Under the pieces are notes generated by a model that had not been told where the DNA came from, made no database searches, and worked only from the letters and a program-made list of their open reading frames with translations. Shown here in pieces: positions 1-8,894 of a stretch of 64,000 bases of DNA (position 1 is its first letter; each line of letters begins with the position of its first letter). The position numbers and the translations under genes were made by a program. Source of the DNA: Paracoccus zeaxanthinifaciens ATCC 21588 (GTDB lineage: Bacteria > Pseudomonadota > Alphaproteobacteria > Rhodobacterales > Rhodobacteraceae); assembly GCF_000420145.1 (NCBI RefSeq), contig NZ_ATUJ01000003.1, positions 186,001 through 250,000 on the forward strand. Direction: 5' to 3'.

Positions 1-297
1 GCGCTGCCGGGCCGAGGCGACATCCACGTGGTCGATCCCCGCCCCGTAATTCGCGATCAGCTTCAACCGCTCGCCCGCGCGCGCCAGCATGTTGGCCGTG
101 ATCTGGTCGGTGACGGTGGGCACCAGCACGTCGGCCCCCTGCATCAGGGCGACCAGCTCGTCCTCGGTCAGCTTGCGGTCATCTTCGCGCAGGATCACGT
201 CGAACAGCTCGGACATGCGGGTCTCGACCGCCTCGGGCAGACGGCGCGTGACGGCCACGCGCAGCTTCTGACGGACCAAGGACGGGTTTGCGGGCAT
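1..297 (-). CDS. D-2-hydroxyacid dehydrogenase (glyoxylate reductase-like), N-terminal part only
   Basis: The 99 codons present are the N-terminus of a NAD(P)-dependent D-2-hydroxyacid dehydrogenase, a cytosolic enzyme family that reduces 2-oxoacids such as glyoxylate or hydroxypyruvate. The motif NYGAGIDHVD (residues 83-92) is the substrate-domain signature of the glyoxylate reductase branch. The catalytic Arg, Glu and His and the Rossmann fold lie beyond the window edge, so the substrate cannot be assigned. The ATG at 297 faces away from the next gene, leaving a 141-bp divergent intergenic region. The family is clear; the exact activity is inferred. Confidence 0.85.
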   Translation of the reverse strand, partial: MPANPSLVRQKLRVAVTRRLPEAVETRMSELFDVILREDDRKLTEDELVALMQGADVLVPTVTDQITANMLARAGERLKLIANYGAGIDHVDVASARQR

Positions 298-438
298 CGG
301 CAGACCTCACTTTCTCGAACTCGTGTCGGGGGCGCACTTCCCTTGCAGGGTGGCTTTTGGCAAACTGCCCGCGATACGGGGCATGCACAAGACCCCAAGG
401 CGAAGGCCATCGGGACAGGCAGGACGGGAACCATCCGC

Positions 439-1008
439 ATGACGACAGTTCAACGCCAACAGGGCAAGGCGCGGCGGCTGATGCAGGCCGCGATGATCGG
501 GGCCGCGATGATCGGGGTGGCGCTCATGGCGGCGCCCGCCGCGGCACAGGATCCCGCGCAGCAGGCGCAGGCCGAACAGATGCGCGGGCCGGTCACGAAC
601 CTGCCGCTGCCGCGCTATGTCAGCCTGAAGGGCAACGAGGGCAATGCAAGGCGCGGGCCCAGCCTGTCGCACCGGATCGACTGGGTATTCCGCCATGCCG
701 GGATGCCCCTGCGCGTGGTGGCCGAATTCGGCCATTGGCGCCGGGTCGAGGACAAGGACGGCGCGGGCGGGTGGGTGCATTACGCGCTGCTGTCGGGGGT
801 GCGCACCGCGCTGATCACGCAGGACATGACGGAACTGCGCACGCGCCCCCGGACCGATGCGGATGTCGTCGCGCGGGCCGAGATCGGGGCGATCCTGCGC
901 CTGAACGAATGCGAGCCGCAATGGTGCCGCGTCTCGGGCGGCGGTCAGCGCGGTTGGGTGCCCAAGACCGCCATCTGGGGCGTGGACCCGGCCGAGGTCA
1001 GGGACTGA
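439..1008 (+). CDS. Exported SH3-like domain protein
   Basis: A 189-residue protein with a signal peptide (hydrophobic stretch about residues 15-34, ending AAPAAAQ) followed by two SH3-like repeats. Each repeat starts from a VSLK-GNEGNARRGPS or LRTRPRTDADVVA type segment and ends in a GWVH or GWVPK turn, as in the bacterial SH3 family long annotated as DUF1058. Such proteins are periplasmic and thought to bind peptidoglycan or peptide ligands; no enzyme activity is expected. An alternative start at 481 would shorten the basic N-region but keep the signal peptide. The gene stands alone and converges on the peptidase gene downstream. Its exact role is unknown. Confidence 0.85.
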   Translation: MTTVQRQQGKARRLMQAAMIGAAMIGVALMAAPAAAQDPAQQAQAEQMRGPVTNLPLPRYVSLKGNEGNARRGPSLSHRIDWVFRHAGMPLRVVAEFGHWRRVEDKDGAGGWVHYALLSGVRTALITQDMTELRTRPRTDADVVARAEIGAILRLNECEPQWCRVSGGGQRGWVPKTAIWGVDPAEVRD

Positions 1009-1084
1009 CCGCGCGCCGCGACAGCGGCGCGCCCCCGGCCTGCCCGGCAGGGCGCCGACCGACGGTCGGCACCCCCTTGACGTC

Positions 1085-3110
1085 TCACGACAGCCCGCGC
1101 CCCTTCAACAGCGGCTCGACCCCCGGCATGCGGCCCCGGAAATCCATCCACAGTTGATCCGCAGGCGCCGATCCGCCCTTGGACAGGATCGTCTCTTCCA
1201 GCCGTTTCGCCGTGGCGGGGTCGAAGATGTCGCCCGTCTCCTCGAAGGCGGCAAAGGCGTCGGCGTCCATCACCTCGGACCACATGTAGCTGTAATACCC
1301 CGCGGCATAGCTGTCGCCCGCGAAGACATGCGCGAAATGCGGCGTCGCATGCCGCATCGGGATCGCCTCGGGGGCGCCCAGATCCGCCAGCACCCGCGCC
1401 TGCGCGGCCATCGCGTCATCGGGCGGGGTGCCGCGATGGAAGGCCAGGTCCACCAGCGCACTTTCGAGGTACTCTGTCGTCGAGAATCCCGCGTCCGCAT
1501 TTCCCGCCGCGATCACGCGGTCGCGCAGGTCGGCGGGCAGCGCCTCGCCCGTCTGGTGGTGGCGGGCATGGGCATCCAGCACCTCGGGCTGTTCCAGCCA
1601 GTGCTCGTAAAGCTGGCTTGGCAGCTCGACGAAGTCCTGCGCCACCGACGTCCCCGAGATCGAGGGCCAGTCCACCTCGGACAGGATGTGGTGCGTCGCA
1701 TGGCCGAATTCGTGGAACAGCGTATGCGCGTCGTCCCAGGACAGGAAACAGGGCGCGCCCGGCGCCTCGGGCGGAGTGAAGTTGCAGACATTGACCACGA
1801 TGGCGCGCTGCCCTTCCCCGATCCGGTGCTGCGATTGCAGCGACGAACACCAGGCCCCCGAGCGCTTGCCCGGACGGGCATAGAAATCGCCCAGGAAGAT
1901 CGCCATCAGCCGCCCATTGCGCGTCACGCGGAAGGCCCGCACGTCGGGCGACCACAAGGGCGCGTCGATCGGCGCGAATTCCAGCCCGAACAGCTTGTGG
2001 GCCACGTCGAACACCGCGCCCAGCATCGCATCCAGCGTCAGATAGGGCACGACACGGTCCGCATCGACGTCATGTTCCGCCTGCCGCAGCCGTTCGGCAT
2101 AGAGCCGCCAGTCCCAGCCGCGCAGCCTGTCGTTCACGCCATCGGCGCGCAGCATCTCGGTCAGGCGGGCCTGATCCTGCGCCGCGCGGGCGCTGGCCGC
2201 CGTCCAGACCTGACCCAGCAGGTCCTGCACGCGGTCAGGCGTGCCCGCCATCTGGGTCTCCAGCTTCCACGAGGCGAAATCGGGATGGCCCAGCAGCTGC
2301 GCGCGTTCATGGCGCAGGGCAAGGATCTCGTGGATCAGCGGCAGGTTGTCGGTCGCCTGCCCGCCCGCACCCTGCCCCGACCCGCGGGCGGCCCATGCGC
2401 GGAAGGCATCCTCGCGCAGGGCGCGGTCGCCCGCATGTTCCAGGAAGGGCACGATCAACGAGCGGTTCAACGTCACCACCTGCCCCTGCAGCCCGCGTTC
2501 GCGCGCCGCGGCCCGCATCGCGCGCAGCAGCCAGTCGGGCAGCCCGTCCAGCCGGTCGTCGGCGACCGGCATCACGAAGTCGCGTTCATCCGCCAGCACG
2601 TTCTGCGTGAACTGCGTCGTCAGCGTGGCCAGCCGCCCCCGGATCGCAGCCATGCGGGCGCGGCCCTCGGGTGCCAGCCCCGCGCCCGCGCGCGTCAGGT
2701 CGCGCAGGGCCAGCCGGGTGATCCGCGCATCCTGCGGCGGCAGCGCATCGGCGCCCTCGGCCACCGCCTTGACGCGGTCGTACAGCCGCGGGATCCATGC
2801 TGATGCGGCTGCCGTAATCGGCAAGGCGCGGCGCGAAGTCGCGGCTCAGCGCCTCTCGCGCGGGGTTCGAATCGACGCCCGCCAGCGTATAGAAGATCGA
2901 GAGCATCCGCCCCAGCCCCTCGTCCGCCAATTCCATCGCGGCGATGGTGTTCTCGAAGCTCGGGGGTTGCGGGTTGGCGGCGATCGCCTCGTGCGCGGCT
3001 TCGGCGGCGGCAAGTTCGCGGTCGAAGGCCGGGGCGAAATCCGCATCCGCGATCAGGTCGAAGCGCGGCAGCCCCTCGGGGCCGGTCCAGCGGGTCAGTT
3101 CGGGGTTCAT
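1085..3110 (-). pseudogene. M3A family zinc oligopeptidase (OpdA/Dcp-like), frameshifted
   Basis: Two overlapping frames together encode a complete M3A metallopeptidase of about 675 residues, the usual family length. The first runs from the ATG at 3110 through ISMDP. The second resumes with RLYDRVKAVAEG and runs to the stop at 1085. They join if one base is removed from the GGG at 2790-2792 (plus strand). The zinc site FHEFGH and the DFVELPSQ segment are intact in the second part. The family cleaves oligopeptides in the cytosol. The ATG has an AAGGA ribosome site and begins just after the stop of the ThiF-like gene, so it is the last gene of the infC-dut-ThiF run. It may be a real mutation or a single-base sequencing error. 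Confidence 0.85.
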
Positions 3111-4154
3111 TCAGTGTTCCTTTTCGGTGCGGGCGGGGCCGCAGACGGTACAGGCCGGATCGGCCGAGGTGCGGATCACCCGCGTCTCGGAATAGAGCGC
3201 GTCGTGGATCATCAGGCGGCCACGCATCCCCTGCCCTGCGCCGGTCAGCTCCTTGACAGCCTCCAGCGCCATCATCGACCCGATCACGCCGGGCAGCGCG
3301 CCGACCACGCCGGCCTCGGCGCAGGGGGCGTCATGGACGGGGGCCTCGGGGAAGACGCAGTTCATGCAGGGACCGCCACGGGCCGGATCGAACAGGGTCA
3401 GCTGACCTTCCCACCGGCCGATGGCGCCCCAGACCAGCGGAACGCCCGCCGCGACGCAGGCGCGGTTGATCGCACTGCGGGTGGCGTGGCTGTCGGTCCC
3501 GTCGATGACCAGGTCGTGCTGGCCGATCAGGTCGATATCGTCCTCGGTGATGCGGCGCGTCAGGGGCGTCACGTCCAGATGCGGGTTCAGGCGCAGCATC
3601 GCCTCGGCGGCGGCATAGGCCTTGGGTTCGCCCTGCAGGTCGTCGCGGAAGATCACCTGCCGCTGCAGGTTCGACAGCGCGACGGTATCGTCATCGGCCA
3701 GCGTGATCCGCCCGACCCCCGCCGCCGCAAGATAGAGGCAGACCGGCGCGCCGAGCCCCCCCGCACCGACGATCAGGACGCGCGCGCCCTTCAGCCGCAT
3801 CTGCCCCGGCCCGCCGATCTCGTGCAGGACCAGGTGGCGGGCATAGCGGTCGATCTCGGGGTCTGTAAGGCCGGCATCGGGACTACGTTCGGGTTCGGGG
3901 GGCGGTGCGGCGCGGGCGCGCAGGCGGCGAAGGCCCGCGCGATAGCCCCAGCCAAGCGCGATCGCCGCGCCCAGCACCAGCCAGCCCGCCGCCGACCCGC
4001 CGATCGCATCCGCGACCGCCGATCCGGGGACCGCCAGCTGGATCAGCACCATCGCCGCCAGCAGCGTGCCGATCATGGCCAGCACCACCCGCCCGGGCGC
4101 GCGCAGCACCCGGCCCAGGATCAGCAGCGCCACGATCAGCCACAGGCCCAGCAT
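3111..4154 (-). CDS. ThiF/MoeB/HesA-family adenylyltransferase with membrane-anchored N-terminus
   Basis: A 347-residue E1-like enzyme of the family that adenylates the C-terminal Gly-Gly of a small sulfur carrier (MoaD, ThiS). The nucleotide loop GAGGLGAP, the following LADDDTV acidic segment, the Arg/Gln of NLQRQ, and the zinc cysteines (CMNC and CTVC) are all visible. Before this domain are about 75 residues forming two hydrophobic segments (about residues 3-60) and an Arg-rich linker, which are absent from E. coli MoeB and ThiF. The ATG overlaps the stop of dut by one base (TGATG), implying translational coupling. No MoaD or ThiS partner is nearby, so the carrier is unknown. Confidence 0.85.
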   Translation of the reverse strand: MLGLWLIVALLILGRVLRAPGRVVLAMIGTLLAAMVLIQLAVPGSAVADAIGGSAAGWLVLGAAIALGWGYRAGLRRLRARAAPPPEPERSPDAGLTDPEIDRYARHLVLHEIGGPGQMRLKGARVLIVGAGGLGAPVCLYLAAAGVGRITLADDDTVALSNLQRQVIFRDDLQGEPKAYAAAEAMLRLNPHLDVTPLTRRITEDDIDLIGQHDLVIDGTDSHATRSAINRACVAAGVPLVWGAIGRWEGQLTLFDPARGGPCMNCVFPEAPVHDAPCAEAGVVGALPGVIGSMMALEAVKELTGAGQGMRGRLMIHDALYSETRVIRTSADPACTVCGPARTEKEH

Positions 4155-4651
4155 CACTCGCGCCCCGTTCCGGTCGAGCCGAACCCCCCCTGCCCGCGCT
4201 GCGTGTCGTCCAGTTCCTCGACCAGATCGAACGCGGCCTGCGGGGCGGGCGCGATCACCAGTTGCGCGATGCGGTCGCCATGCGCCACGTGGAAATCGGC
4301 ATCGCCCAGGTTGATCAGGATGACGCCCAAGGGGCCGCGATAATCGCTGTCGATGGTGCCGGGGGCGTTCGGCAGCGCGATGCCGTGCTTCAGCGCAAGG
4401 CCGGAACGGGCGCGGACCTGCGCCTCCCACCCCGCGGGGACGGCAATGGCGAACCCCGTCGGGATCAGCGCGCGACCGCCAGGCGGCAGCACGATGCCCG
4501 CGTCGCGGATCGCGGCGGGCAGGTTGGCGCGCAGGTCGGCACCGGCAGCGCCCGCGCTTTCATAGCGCGGCGCGGGAAGGACGGGATCGGCATCGGGCAG
4601 GGCTTTCAGCCGGATGGCGGGGGGCGGCAGGATTCGCGGATCGTTCATCAT
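4154..4651 (-). CDS. dut: dUTP diphosphatase
   Basis: Trimeric dUTPase, which hydrolyses dUTP to dUMP and pyrophosphate, keeping uracil out of DNA and feeding thymidylate synthesis. All five family motifs are present in order: [26 protein letters not shown] (with the catalytic Asp), GDRIAQLVI and the C-terminal arginine loop [10 protein letters not shown]. At 165 residues the length is slightly above the E. coli enzyme because of a Pro-rich N-terminal extension. Two consecutive ATG codons (4651 and 4648) are possible starts. It lies downstream of the infC terminator and is coupled to the ThiF-like gene by a one-base overlap. Confidence 0.95.
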   Translation of the reverse strand: MMNDPRILPPPAIRLKALPDADPVLPAPRYESAGAAGADLRANLPAAIRDAGIVLPPGGRALIPTGFAIAVPAGWEAQVRARSGLALKHGIALPNAPGTIDSDYRGPLGVILINLGDADFHVAHGDRIAQLVIAPAPQAAFDLVEELDDTQRGQGGFGSTGTGRE

Positions 4652-4664
4652 GGGCGCATCCTGC

Positions 4665-4699
4665 AAAAGCAAAGGCCGCGCGGCAATGCCTGCGCGGCC
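4665..4699 (-). terminator. Rho-independent terminator after infC
   Basis: Read on the minus strand, an 8-bp GC stem (GGCCGCGC with GCGCGGCC) continues into an inner 3-bp stem with one bulged base, and is followed by TTTGCTTTT. It lies about 37 bases after the infC stop and just before dut, so it should end or attenuate infC transcription. Confidence 0.8.
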
Positions 4700-4720
4700 C
4701 AAGTTCGGTCCAAGTTCGGT
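4699..4720. repeat. Tandem 11-bp direct repeat
   Basis: CCAAGTTCGGT occurs twice without a gap between the infC stop and its terminator. The first base overlaps the terminator stem. No function is known; it may be slippage-prone. Confidence 0.8.
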
Positions 4721-4735
4721 GCAATCTCGCGGCGA

Positions 4736-5275
4736 TCAGCGCGGCGAGATCATCATGACCATCTGGCGGCCTTCAAGCTTCGGCATGGATTCGACCTTGC
4801 CGATCTCGTCCACGTCGGACTTGACGCGGTTCAGCAGTTCCAGGCCCAGGTCCTGGTGGGCCATCTCGCGGCCACGGAAGCGAAGGGTGACCTTCACCTT
4901 GTCGCCGGCCTCGAGGAACTTCAGCACGTTGCGCATCTTGACGTCATAGTCGTGGATGTCGGTTCCCGGACGGAACTTGATCTCCTTGACCTCGATGACC
5001 TTCTGCTTCTTGCGGGCCTCGGCCTCGCGCTTCTGCTGTTCGTACTTGTACTTGCCGAGGTCCATGACCTTGCAGACCGGAGGGGCCGCGTTCGGCGAAA
5101 TCTCGACCAGGTCCAGCCCCGAGTCCTGCGCCATCTGCAATCCGACCGAGGGCGGCACCACGCCGACATTCTCTCCGTCAGGGCCGATCAGGCGGATTTC
5201 GGCCACGCGGATGCGTTCGTTCACGCGGGGGCCGGTGTCACGGGTGGGCGGTGCGTTATGCGGTCGACGAGCTAT
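4736..5275 (-). CDS. infC: Translation initiation factor IF-3, with probable AUA start codon
   Basis: IF-3 binds the 30S subunit, discriminates against non-canonical start codons and keeps subunits apart. The product (179 residues from this start) has both halves of the family: [14 protein letters not shown] with SVGLQMAQ, and the [16 protein letters not shown]-terminal domain. The usual N-terminal extension [16 protein letters not shown] is encoded, but no ATG, GTG or TTG precedes it. The codon at 5275-5273 is ATA, seven bases after a perfect AAGGAG (5288-5283). A GTG at 5224 would cut off this conserved extension. A rare start codon is the known device for IF-3 autoregulation (AUU in E. coli). 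rpmI and rplT do not follow here. Confidence 0.93.
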   Translation of the reverse strand: MARRPHNAPPTRDTGPRVNERIRVAEIRLIGPDGENVGVVPPSVGLQMAQDSGLDLVEISPNAAPPVCKVMDLGKYKYEQQKREAEARKKQKVIEVKEIKFRPGTDIHDYDVKMRNVLKFLEAGDKVKVTLRFRGREMAHQDLGLELLNRVKSDVDEIGKVESMPKLEGRQMVMMISPR

Positions 5276-5313
5276 GGCGATACTCCTTATGCAGCCAAGT
5301 CGGAAGTGAAGGG

Positions 5314-5342
5314 AAATTAAGGCGAGCGGCCCGCGTTTTCAA
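5314..5342 (-). promoter_or_regulatory. Probable sigma-70 promoter of infC
   Basis: On the minus strand TTGAAA (5342-5337), a 17-bp spacer and TAATTT (5319-5314) form a near-consensus promoter. The predicted start lies about 30 bases upstream of the infC ribosome site. Confidence 0.65.
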
Positions 5343-5480
5343 CCGGATTTGATGCGTTTCACGGTGCAAATTGCGCATTTGGGCGCATCTGCGCCCGTAT
5401 CCGGGGGGCGCGCGGCTTTTCGGTCCCGAAGGGCTGTGCCATAGATGGCCCAAGGACAACTTGATGGCCGGGGGTGCCGG

Positions 5481-6110
5481 ATGAAGAAACTTGGGCTGAT
5501 CGTCGTGATTCTGCTGCTGGCGGCGGGGGGTGCATGGTTCTGGAACCAGTCGCAGGCACCGCAGGACACCCAATTGGCCGAGGCCCCCGCCCAGCCGGAG
5601 CCTGCGCTGCAAGCAGCGCCCGACCCGGCCGAGGAAGAGGCTGCCGAAGCCGCCGATGCGGCAGCCGACGCCGCAGCGGATGCCGCCGCCATCGCCGCCG
5701 ATGCCGCAGCCGAGGCCGTTCGCGCCTCGGAGGATGCGGGCGTTCCCCCCGCCTCGGATGCCGCGGCCGAGGCCGAGGCCGCAGCCGAGGCCGCCATCGC
5801 CGCCGCCGACCGCGCAGCCGAGGCCGCCGCCACCGAACCCGAGGCCGCCACCGTCGAGGAGGCCGCCGACGCTGCCGAGACCGCCGCCGAACATGCCGAG
5901 GAAACGGCAAATGCCGCCGCCGTCGCCGCCCGGATCGAGACGCTTCTGACCCCCGAGGGCTTCGACGCCGCCCGGATCGAGGAGATGATCGAGGGCGCCG
6001 ACATCCCCGACGCGCAGAAGGCCACGCTGAAGCGGCTGGTCCAGTCGGCCAGCGACAACCCGCAATTGCTGCGCGCCGCGCTGGACCAGGTGAAGGCGGT
6101 GATGCGCTGA
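5481..6110 (+). CDS. Ala/Glu-rich membrane-anchored helical protein
   Basis: A 209-residue protein I do not recognise. Residues 3-20 form one transmembrane or uncleaved signal segment (GLIVVILLLAAGG, then WFW). About 100 residues follow composed mostly of Ala, Glu and Asp in short AADAA-type repeats, predicted to be a long helix. A less biased C-terminal part (from IETLLTPEGF, about residues 150-209) looks like a small folded helical domain. The start at 5481 was chosen because the hydrophobic anchor then begins directly after MKK. Its stop overlaps the start of the next gene (TGATG), so the two are probably made together. The strongly GCC/GCG-biased repeats also create long spurious frames. 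Confidence 0.8.
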   Translation: MKKLGLIVVILLLAAGGAWFWNQSQAPQDTQLAEAPAQPEPALQAAPDPAEEEAAEAADAAADAAADAAAIAADAAAEAVRASEDAGVPPASDAAAEAEAAAEAAIAAADRAAEAAATEPEAATVEEAADAAETAAEHAEETANAAAVAARIETLLTPEGFDAARIEEMIEGADIPDAQKATLKRLVQSASDNPQLLRAALDQVKAVMR

Positions 6111-6985
6111 TGCCGGTCCTGCCCGTCACCGACCGGCAGGAATTCCTGTCCCGCCCCCGCGCGCAGCTGGCCAAGGGCCCGATCGCCATCCTCTTCGTCG
6201 AGGATGGCGTCGCCGTCACCGAGACCGTTGCCCATCACGTCGCGCGCGGCTTTCGCCACATCCTGATCATGTCCGAGCTGCAGATCTCGCTGCCGCCCGA
6301 CCTGGCTGCGCGGGTGACGCAGCTGCGCCACGATTCGCGCCGTCCCGACGCCCATGTGGACGGGGTGAACGCCGTGATCGCCGCCGTGCCCGCGGGCACC
6401 TGGCTGTATTACTGCTTCAACGCCGAATTCCTGTTCCACCCCTTCGGAGAGAGCCGGAGCGTCGGAGAGATGCTGGCCTTCCACACCGAGGAACGCCGCG
6501 GCGCGATGCTGACCTATGTGATCGACCTCTATGCGGGCGACCTGGGGCGGTTCCCGGACGCGGTCGATCTGGACAACCCGATGTTCGACCGCACCGGGTA
6601 TTACGCGCTTGGCCGCAAGGGTCCGGACGGGCATCCCCGCGACAGGCAGCTGGATTTCCACGGGGGCCTGCGCTGGCGATACGAGGAACTGCTGCCGCCC
6701 GACCGGCGGCGCATCGACCGCATCGCGCTGTTCCGGGCAGAGGCGGGGCTGCGGATCACCGCCGACCACCGCTTCAACCTCGAGGAATACAACACCTATT
6801 CCTGCCCCTGGCACCACAATCTGACCGCGACCATCGCGTCCTTCCGCGTGGCCAAGGCGCTGGCGACCAATCCGGGGTCGCGCGACCAGGTGGGCGACAT
6901 GGTCTGGCGCAATTCGCACCCCTTCGGATGGAACAGCCAGCAGCTGATGGATCTGGGCCTGATGGAACCCGGACAGTGGTTCTGA
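6110..6985 (+). CDS. Glycosyltransferase family 2-like protein with degenerate metal motif
   Basis: A 291-residue protein resembling GT2-type glycosyltransferases of the glyco_tranf_2_4 class. The overall pattern is GPIAILFVEDGV, then a GVNAVIAAVPAGTWLYYCF strand, then a YVIDLYAGDLGRFPD segment, and a late HHNLTATIASFRV helix. Where relatives carry a DADEF metal-binding motif this protein has FNAEF, so the first acidic ligands are missing and activity is uncertain. It begins one base before the end of the Ala-rich membrane protein gene, suggesting a joint envelope or surface-polysaccharide role. The family call is from pattern recognition; the substrate is unknown. Confidence 0.7.
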   Translation: MPVLPVTDRQEFLSRPRAQLAKGPIAILFVEDGVAVTETVAHHVARGFRHILIMSELQISLPPDLAARVTQLRHDSRRPDAHVDGVNAVIAAVPAGTWLYYCFNAEFLFHPFGESRSVGEMLAFHTEERRGAMLTYVIDLYAGDLGRFPDAVDLDNPMFDRTGYYALGRKGPDGHPRDRQLDFHGGLRWRYEELLPPDRRRIDRIALFRAEAGLRITADHRFNLEEYNTYSCPWHHNLTATIASFRVAKALATNPGSRDQVGDMVWRNSHPFGWNSQQLMDLGLMEPGQWF

Positions 6986-7062
6986 CCGCCTTACGTTGCG
7001 GCACCGCCTTTCGCTTGCGCCTTTCCGACCCCAGATGATAGACCGTGCGGCAACTTGAAAAC

Positions 7063-7085
7063 GCCCGTCCCCCATCGGGGCGGGC
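7063..7085 (+). promoter_or_regulatory. Leader hairpin before fabA
   Basis: GCCCG and CCCC pair with GGGG and CGGGC (9 bp, one bulged T, loop CATC) immediately upstream of the GGAAGG ribosome site of fabA. It could affect initiation or mRNA stability; it is not followed by a T-run. Confidence 0.4.
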
Positions 7086-7107
7086 CGGAATGGAAGGCAC
7101 CACACGC

Positions 7108-7617
7108 ATGGCGATGACCAAGACCAGCTTCGATCGCGACGACCTGCTTGCCTGCGCGCGCGGAGAGCTGTTCGGCCCCGGCAATGCCCAGCTGCCCGAA
7201 CCGCCGATGCTGATGATGGACCGCATCACCGACATCTCGGAGAATCGCGGCGAACACGGCAAGGGCCACGTCGTGGCCGAGTTCGACATCGATCCCGACC
7301 TGTGGTTCTTCGGCTGCCACTTCCCCGGCAACCCGATCATGCCGGGCTGCCTGGGTCTTGACGGCCTGTGGCAGCTGACCGGCTTCAACCTGGGCTGGCG
7401 CGGCTGGGAAGGCCGCGGCTATGCCCTGGGCGTGGGCGAGGTCAAGCTGACCGGCATGGTCCGCCCCGACCGCAAGATGCTGCGCTATCACGTGGACTTC
7501 ACGAAGGCCGTGCAGACCCGTCGCCTGACCATGGGCGTGGCCGACGGCCGCGTCGAGGCGGATGGCGAACTGATCTACCAGGTCAAGGACATGAAGGTCG
7601 CCCTGTCGACCAGCTGA
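7108..7617 (+). CDS. fabA: 3-hydroxyacyl-[ACP] dehydratase/isomerase FabA
   Basis: FabA dehydrates 3-hydroxydecanoyl-ACP and isomerises the trans-2 to the cis-3 product, the branch point of anaerobic unsaturated fatty acid synthesis. The active-site His71 ([12 protein letters not shown]) and Asp85 (CLGLDGLW) are in place. The 169-residue length matches the E. coli enzyme. The ATG at 7108 was chosen because GGAAGG lies 10 bases before it; an in-frame ATG at 7090 would put that ribosome site inside the gene. It is followed after 26 bases by fabB, then fabI, so the three form one operon making and reducing unsaturated acyl chains. Confidence 0.95.
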   Translation: MAMTKTSFDRDDLLACARGELFGPGNAQLPEPPMLMMDRITDISENRGEHGKGHVVAEFDIDPDLWFFGCHFPGNPIMPGCLGLDGLWQLTGFNLGWRGWEGRGYALGVGEVKLTGMVRPDRKMLRYHVDFTKAVQTRRLTMGVADGRVEADGELIYQVKDMKVALSTS

Positions 7618-7643
7618 TGAAATTTACCCGAGGAGGCACCCCA

Positions 7644-8873
7644 ATGCGGCGCGTCGTCATCACCGGCCTGGGCATCGTTTCGCCCATCGGTAACAATGCA
7701 GAAGAAGTCACCGAAAGCCTGCGCAACGGGCGTTCCGGGATCGTCTTCGCCCCCGAATATGCCGAACACGGCTTCCGCAGCCAGGTTCACGGCATGCCCC
7801 AGATCAAGCTGGAGGACCATATCGACAAGCGCAACCTGCGCTTCATGGGTCCGGGCGCGGCCTACAACTTCATCGCCATGGAACAGGCGATCAAGGATAG
7901 CGGCCTCGAGGATGGCGAGATCTCGAACCCGCGCACGGGCCTGATCATGGGCTCGGGCGGGCCGTCGACGTCGAACTTCTTCGACGCCCACCAGATCGTC
8001 ATCGAGAAGGGCGCACCCAAGCGCATGGGCCCCTTCATGGTCACGCGCTGCATGTCGTCCACGAACTCGGCCTGCCTTGCGACGCCCTTCAAGATCAAGG
8101 GCGTGAACTACTCGATCACCTCGGCCTGCGCGACATCGGCGCATTGCATCGGCAACGGGGTCGAGCAGATCCAGATGGGCAAGCAGGACATCGTCTTCGC
8201 CGGCGGCGGCGAGGAACTGGACTGGACGCTGTCCTGCCTCTTCGACGCGATGGGCGCGATGTCGTCGAAATACAACGACACGCCCGAAACCGCCTCGCGC
8301 CCCTATGACGCGACCCGCGACGGCTTCGTCATCGCGGGCGGCGGCGGCGTCGTCGTGCTGGAGGAACTGTCCCACGCCCTGGCGCGCGGTGCCAAGATCT
8401 ATGCCGAGGTCACCGGTTACGGCGCGACCAGCGACGGCTACGACATGGTCGCCCCCTCGGGCGAGGGTGGCGAGCGTGCGATGCGCGTCGCCATGGACAC
8501 CCTGCCCGAAGGCCGCAAGGTCAGCTATGTGAACGCGCACGGCACCTCGACCCCGGTCGGCGACCTGGGCGAGATCCAGGCCATCCGCCGCATCTTCGGC
8601 GAGGGTTCGACCCCGCCCGTCAGCTCGACCAAGTCCCTGACCGGTCACAGCCTGGGCGCGACCGGCGTCCACGAGGCGATCTACAGCCTGCTGATGTTGC
8701 AGAATGACTTCATCGCGGCCTCGGCGAATGTCGAGACTCTGGACCCCGAGATCAAGCCGGGCGAGATTGCGACCGACCGCGTCGACAATGCAGGGCTGGA
8801 TTCGATCCTGTCGAACAGCTTCGGCTTCGGGGGCACCAACGCCTCTCTGCTGATGTCGCGCTTCCGCGACTGA
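7644..8873 (+). CDS. fabB: 3-oxoacyl-[ACP] synthase I (FabB)
   Basis: This beta-ketoacyl-ACP synthase elongates the cis-3-decenoyl-ACP made by FabA, committing it to the unsaturated pathway. The Cys-His-His triad is visible as Cys162 (TSACATSAH), His299 (NAHGTSTP) and His335 ([11 protein letters not shown]), with Lys330 just before the last. At 409 residues it has the normal FabB/FabF length, and its pairing with fabA identifies it as FabB. A perfect AGGAGG precedes the ATG by 7 bases. Confidence 0.95.
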   Translation: MRRVVITGLGIVSPIGNNAEEVTESLRNGRSGIVFAPEYAEHGFRSQVHGMPQIKLEDHIDKRNLRFMGPGAAYNFIAMEQAIKDSGLEDGEISNPRTGLIMGSGGPSTSNFFDAHQIVIEKGAPKRMGPFMVTRCMSSTNSACLATPFKIKGVNYSITSACATSAHCIGNGVEQIQMGKQDIVFAGGGEELDWTLSCLFDAMGAMSSKYNDTPETASRPYDATRDGFVIAGGGGVVVLEELSHALARGAKIYAEVTGYGATSDGYDMVAPSGEGGERAMRVAMDTLPEGRKVSYVNAHGTSTPVGDLGEIQAIRRIFGEGSTPPVSSTKSLTGHSLGATGVHEAIYSLLMLQNDFIAASANVETLDPEIKPGEIATDRVDNAGLDSILSNSFGFGGTNASLLMSRFRD

Positions 8874-8894
8874 TTACGAAAGAACGAGGACATC

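Noticed and set aside
5620..5930. GCC/GCA-rich repeats resembling a repeat array
   Set aside because: They are in-frame codons for the Ala/Glu-rich helix; spacing is irregular and no spacer-repeat order exists, so not CRISPR.
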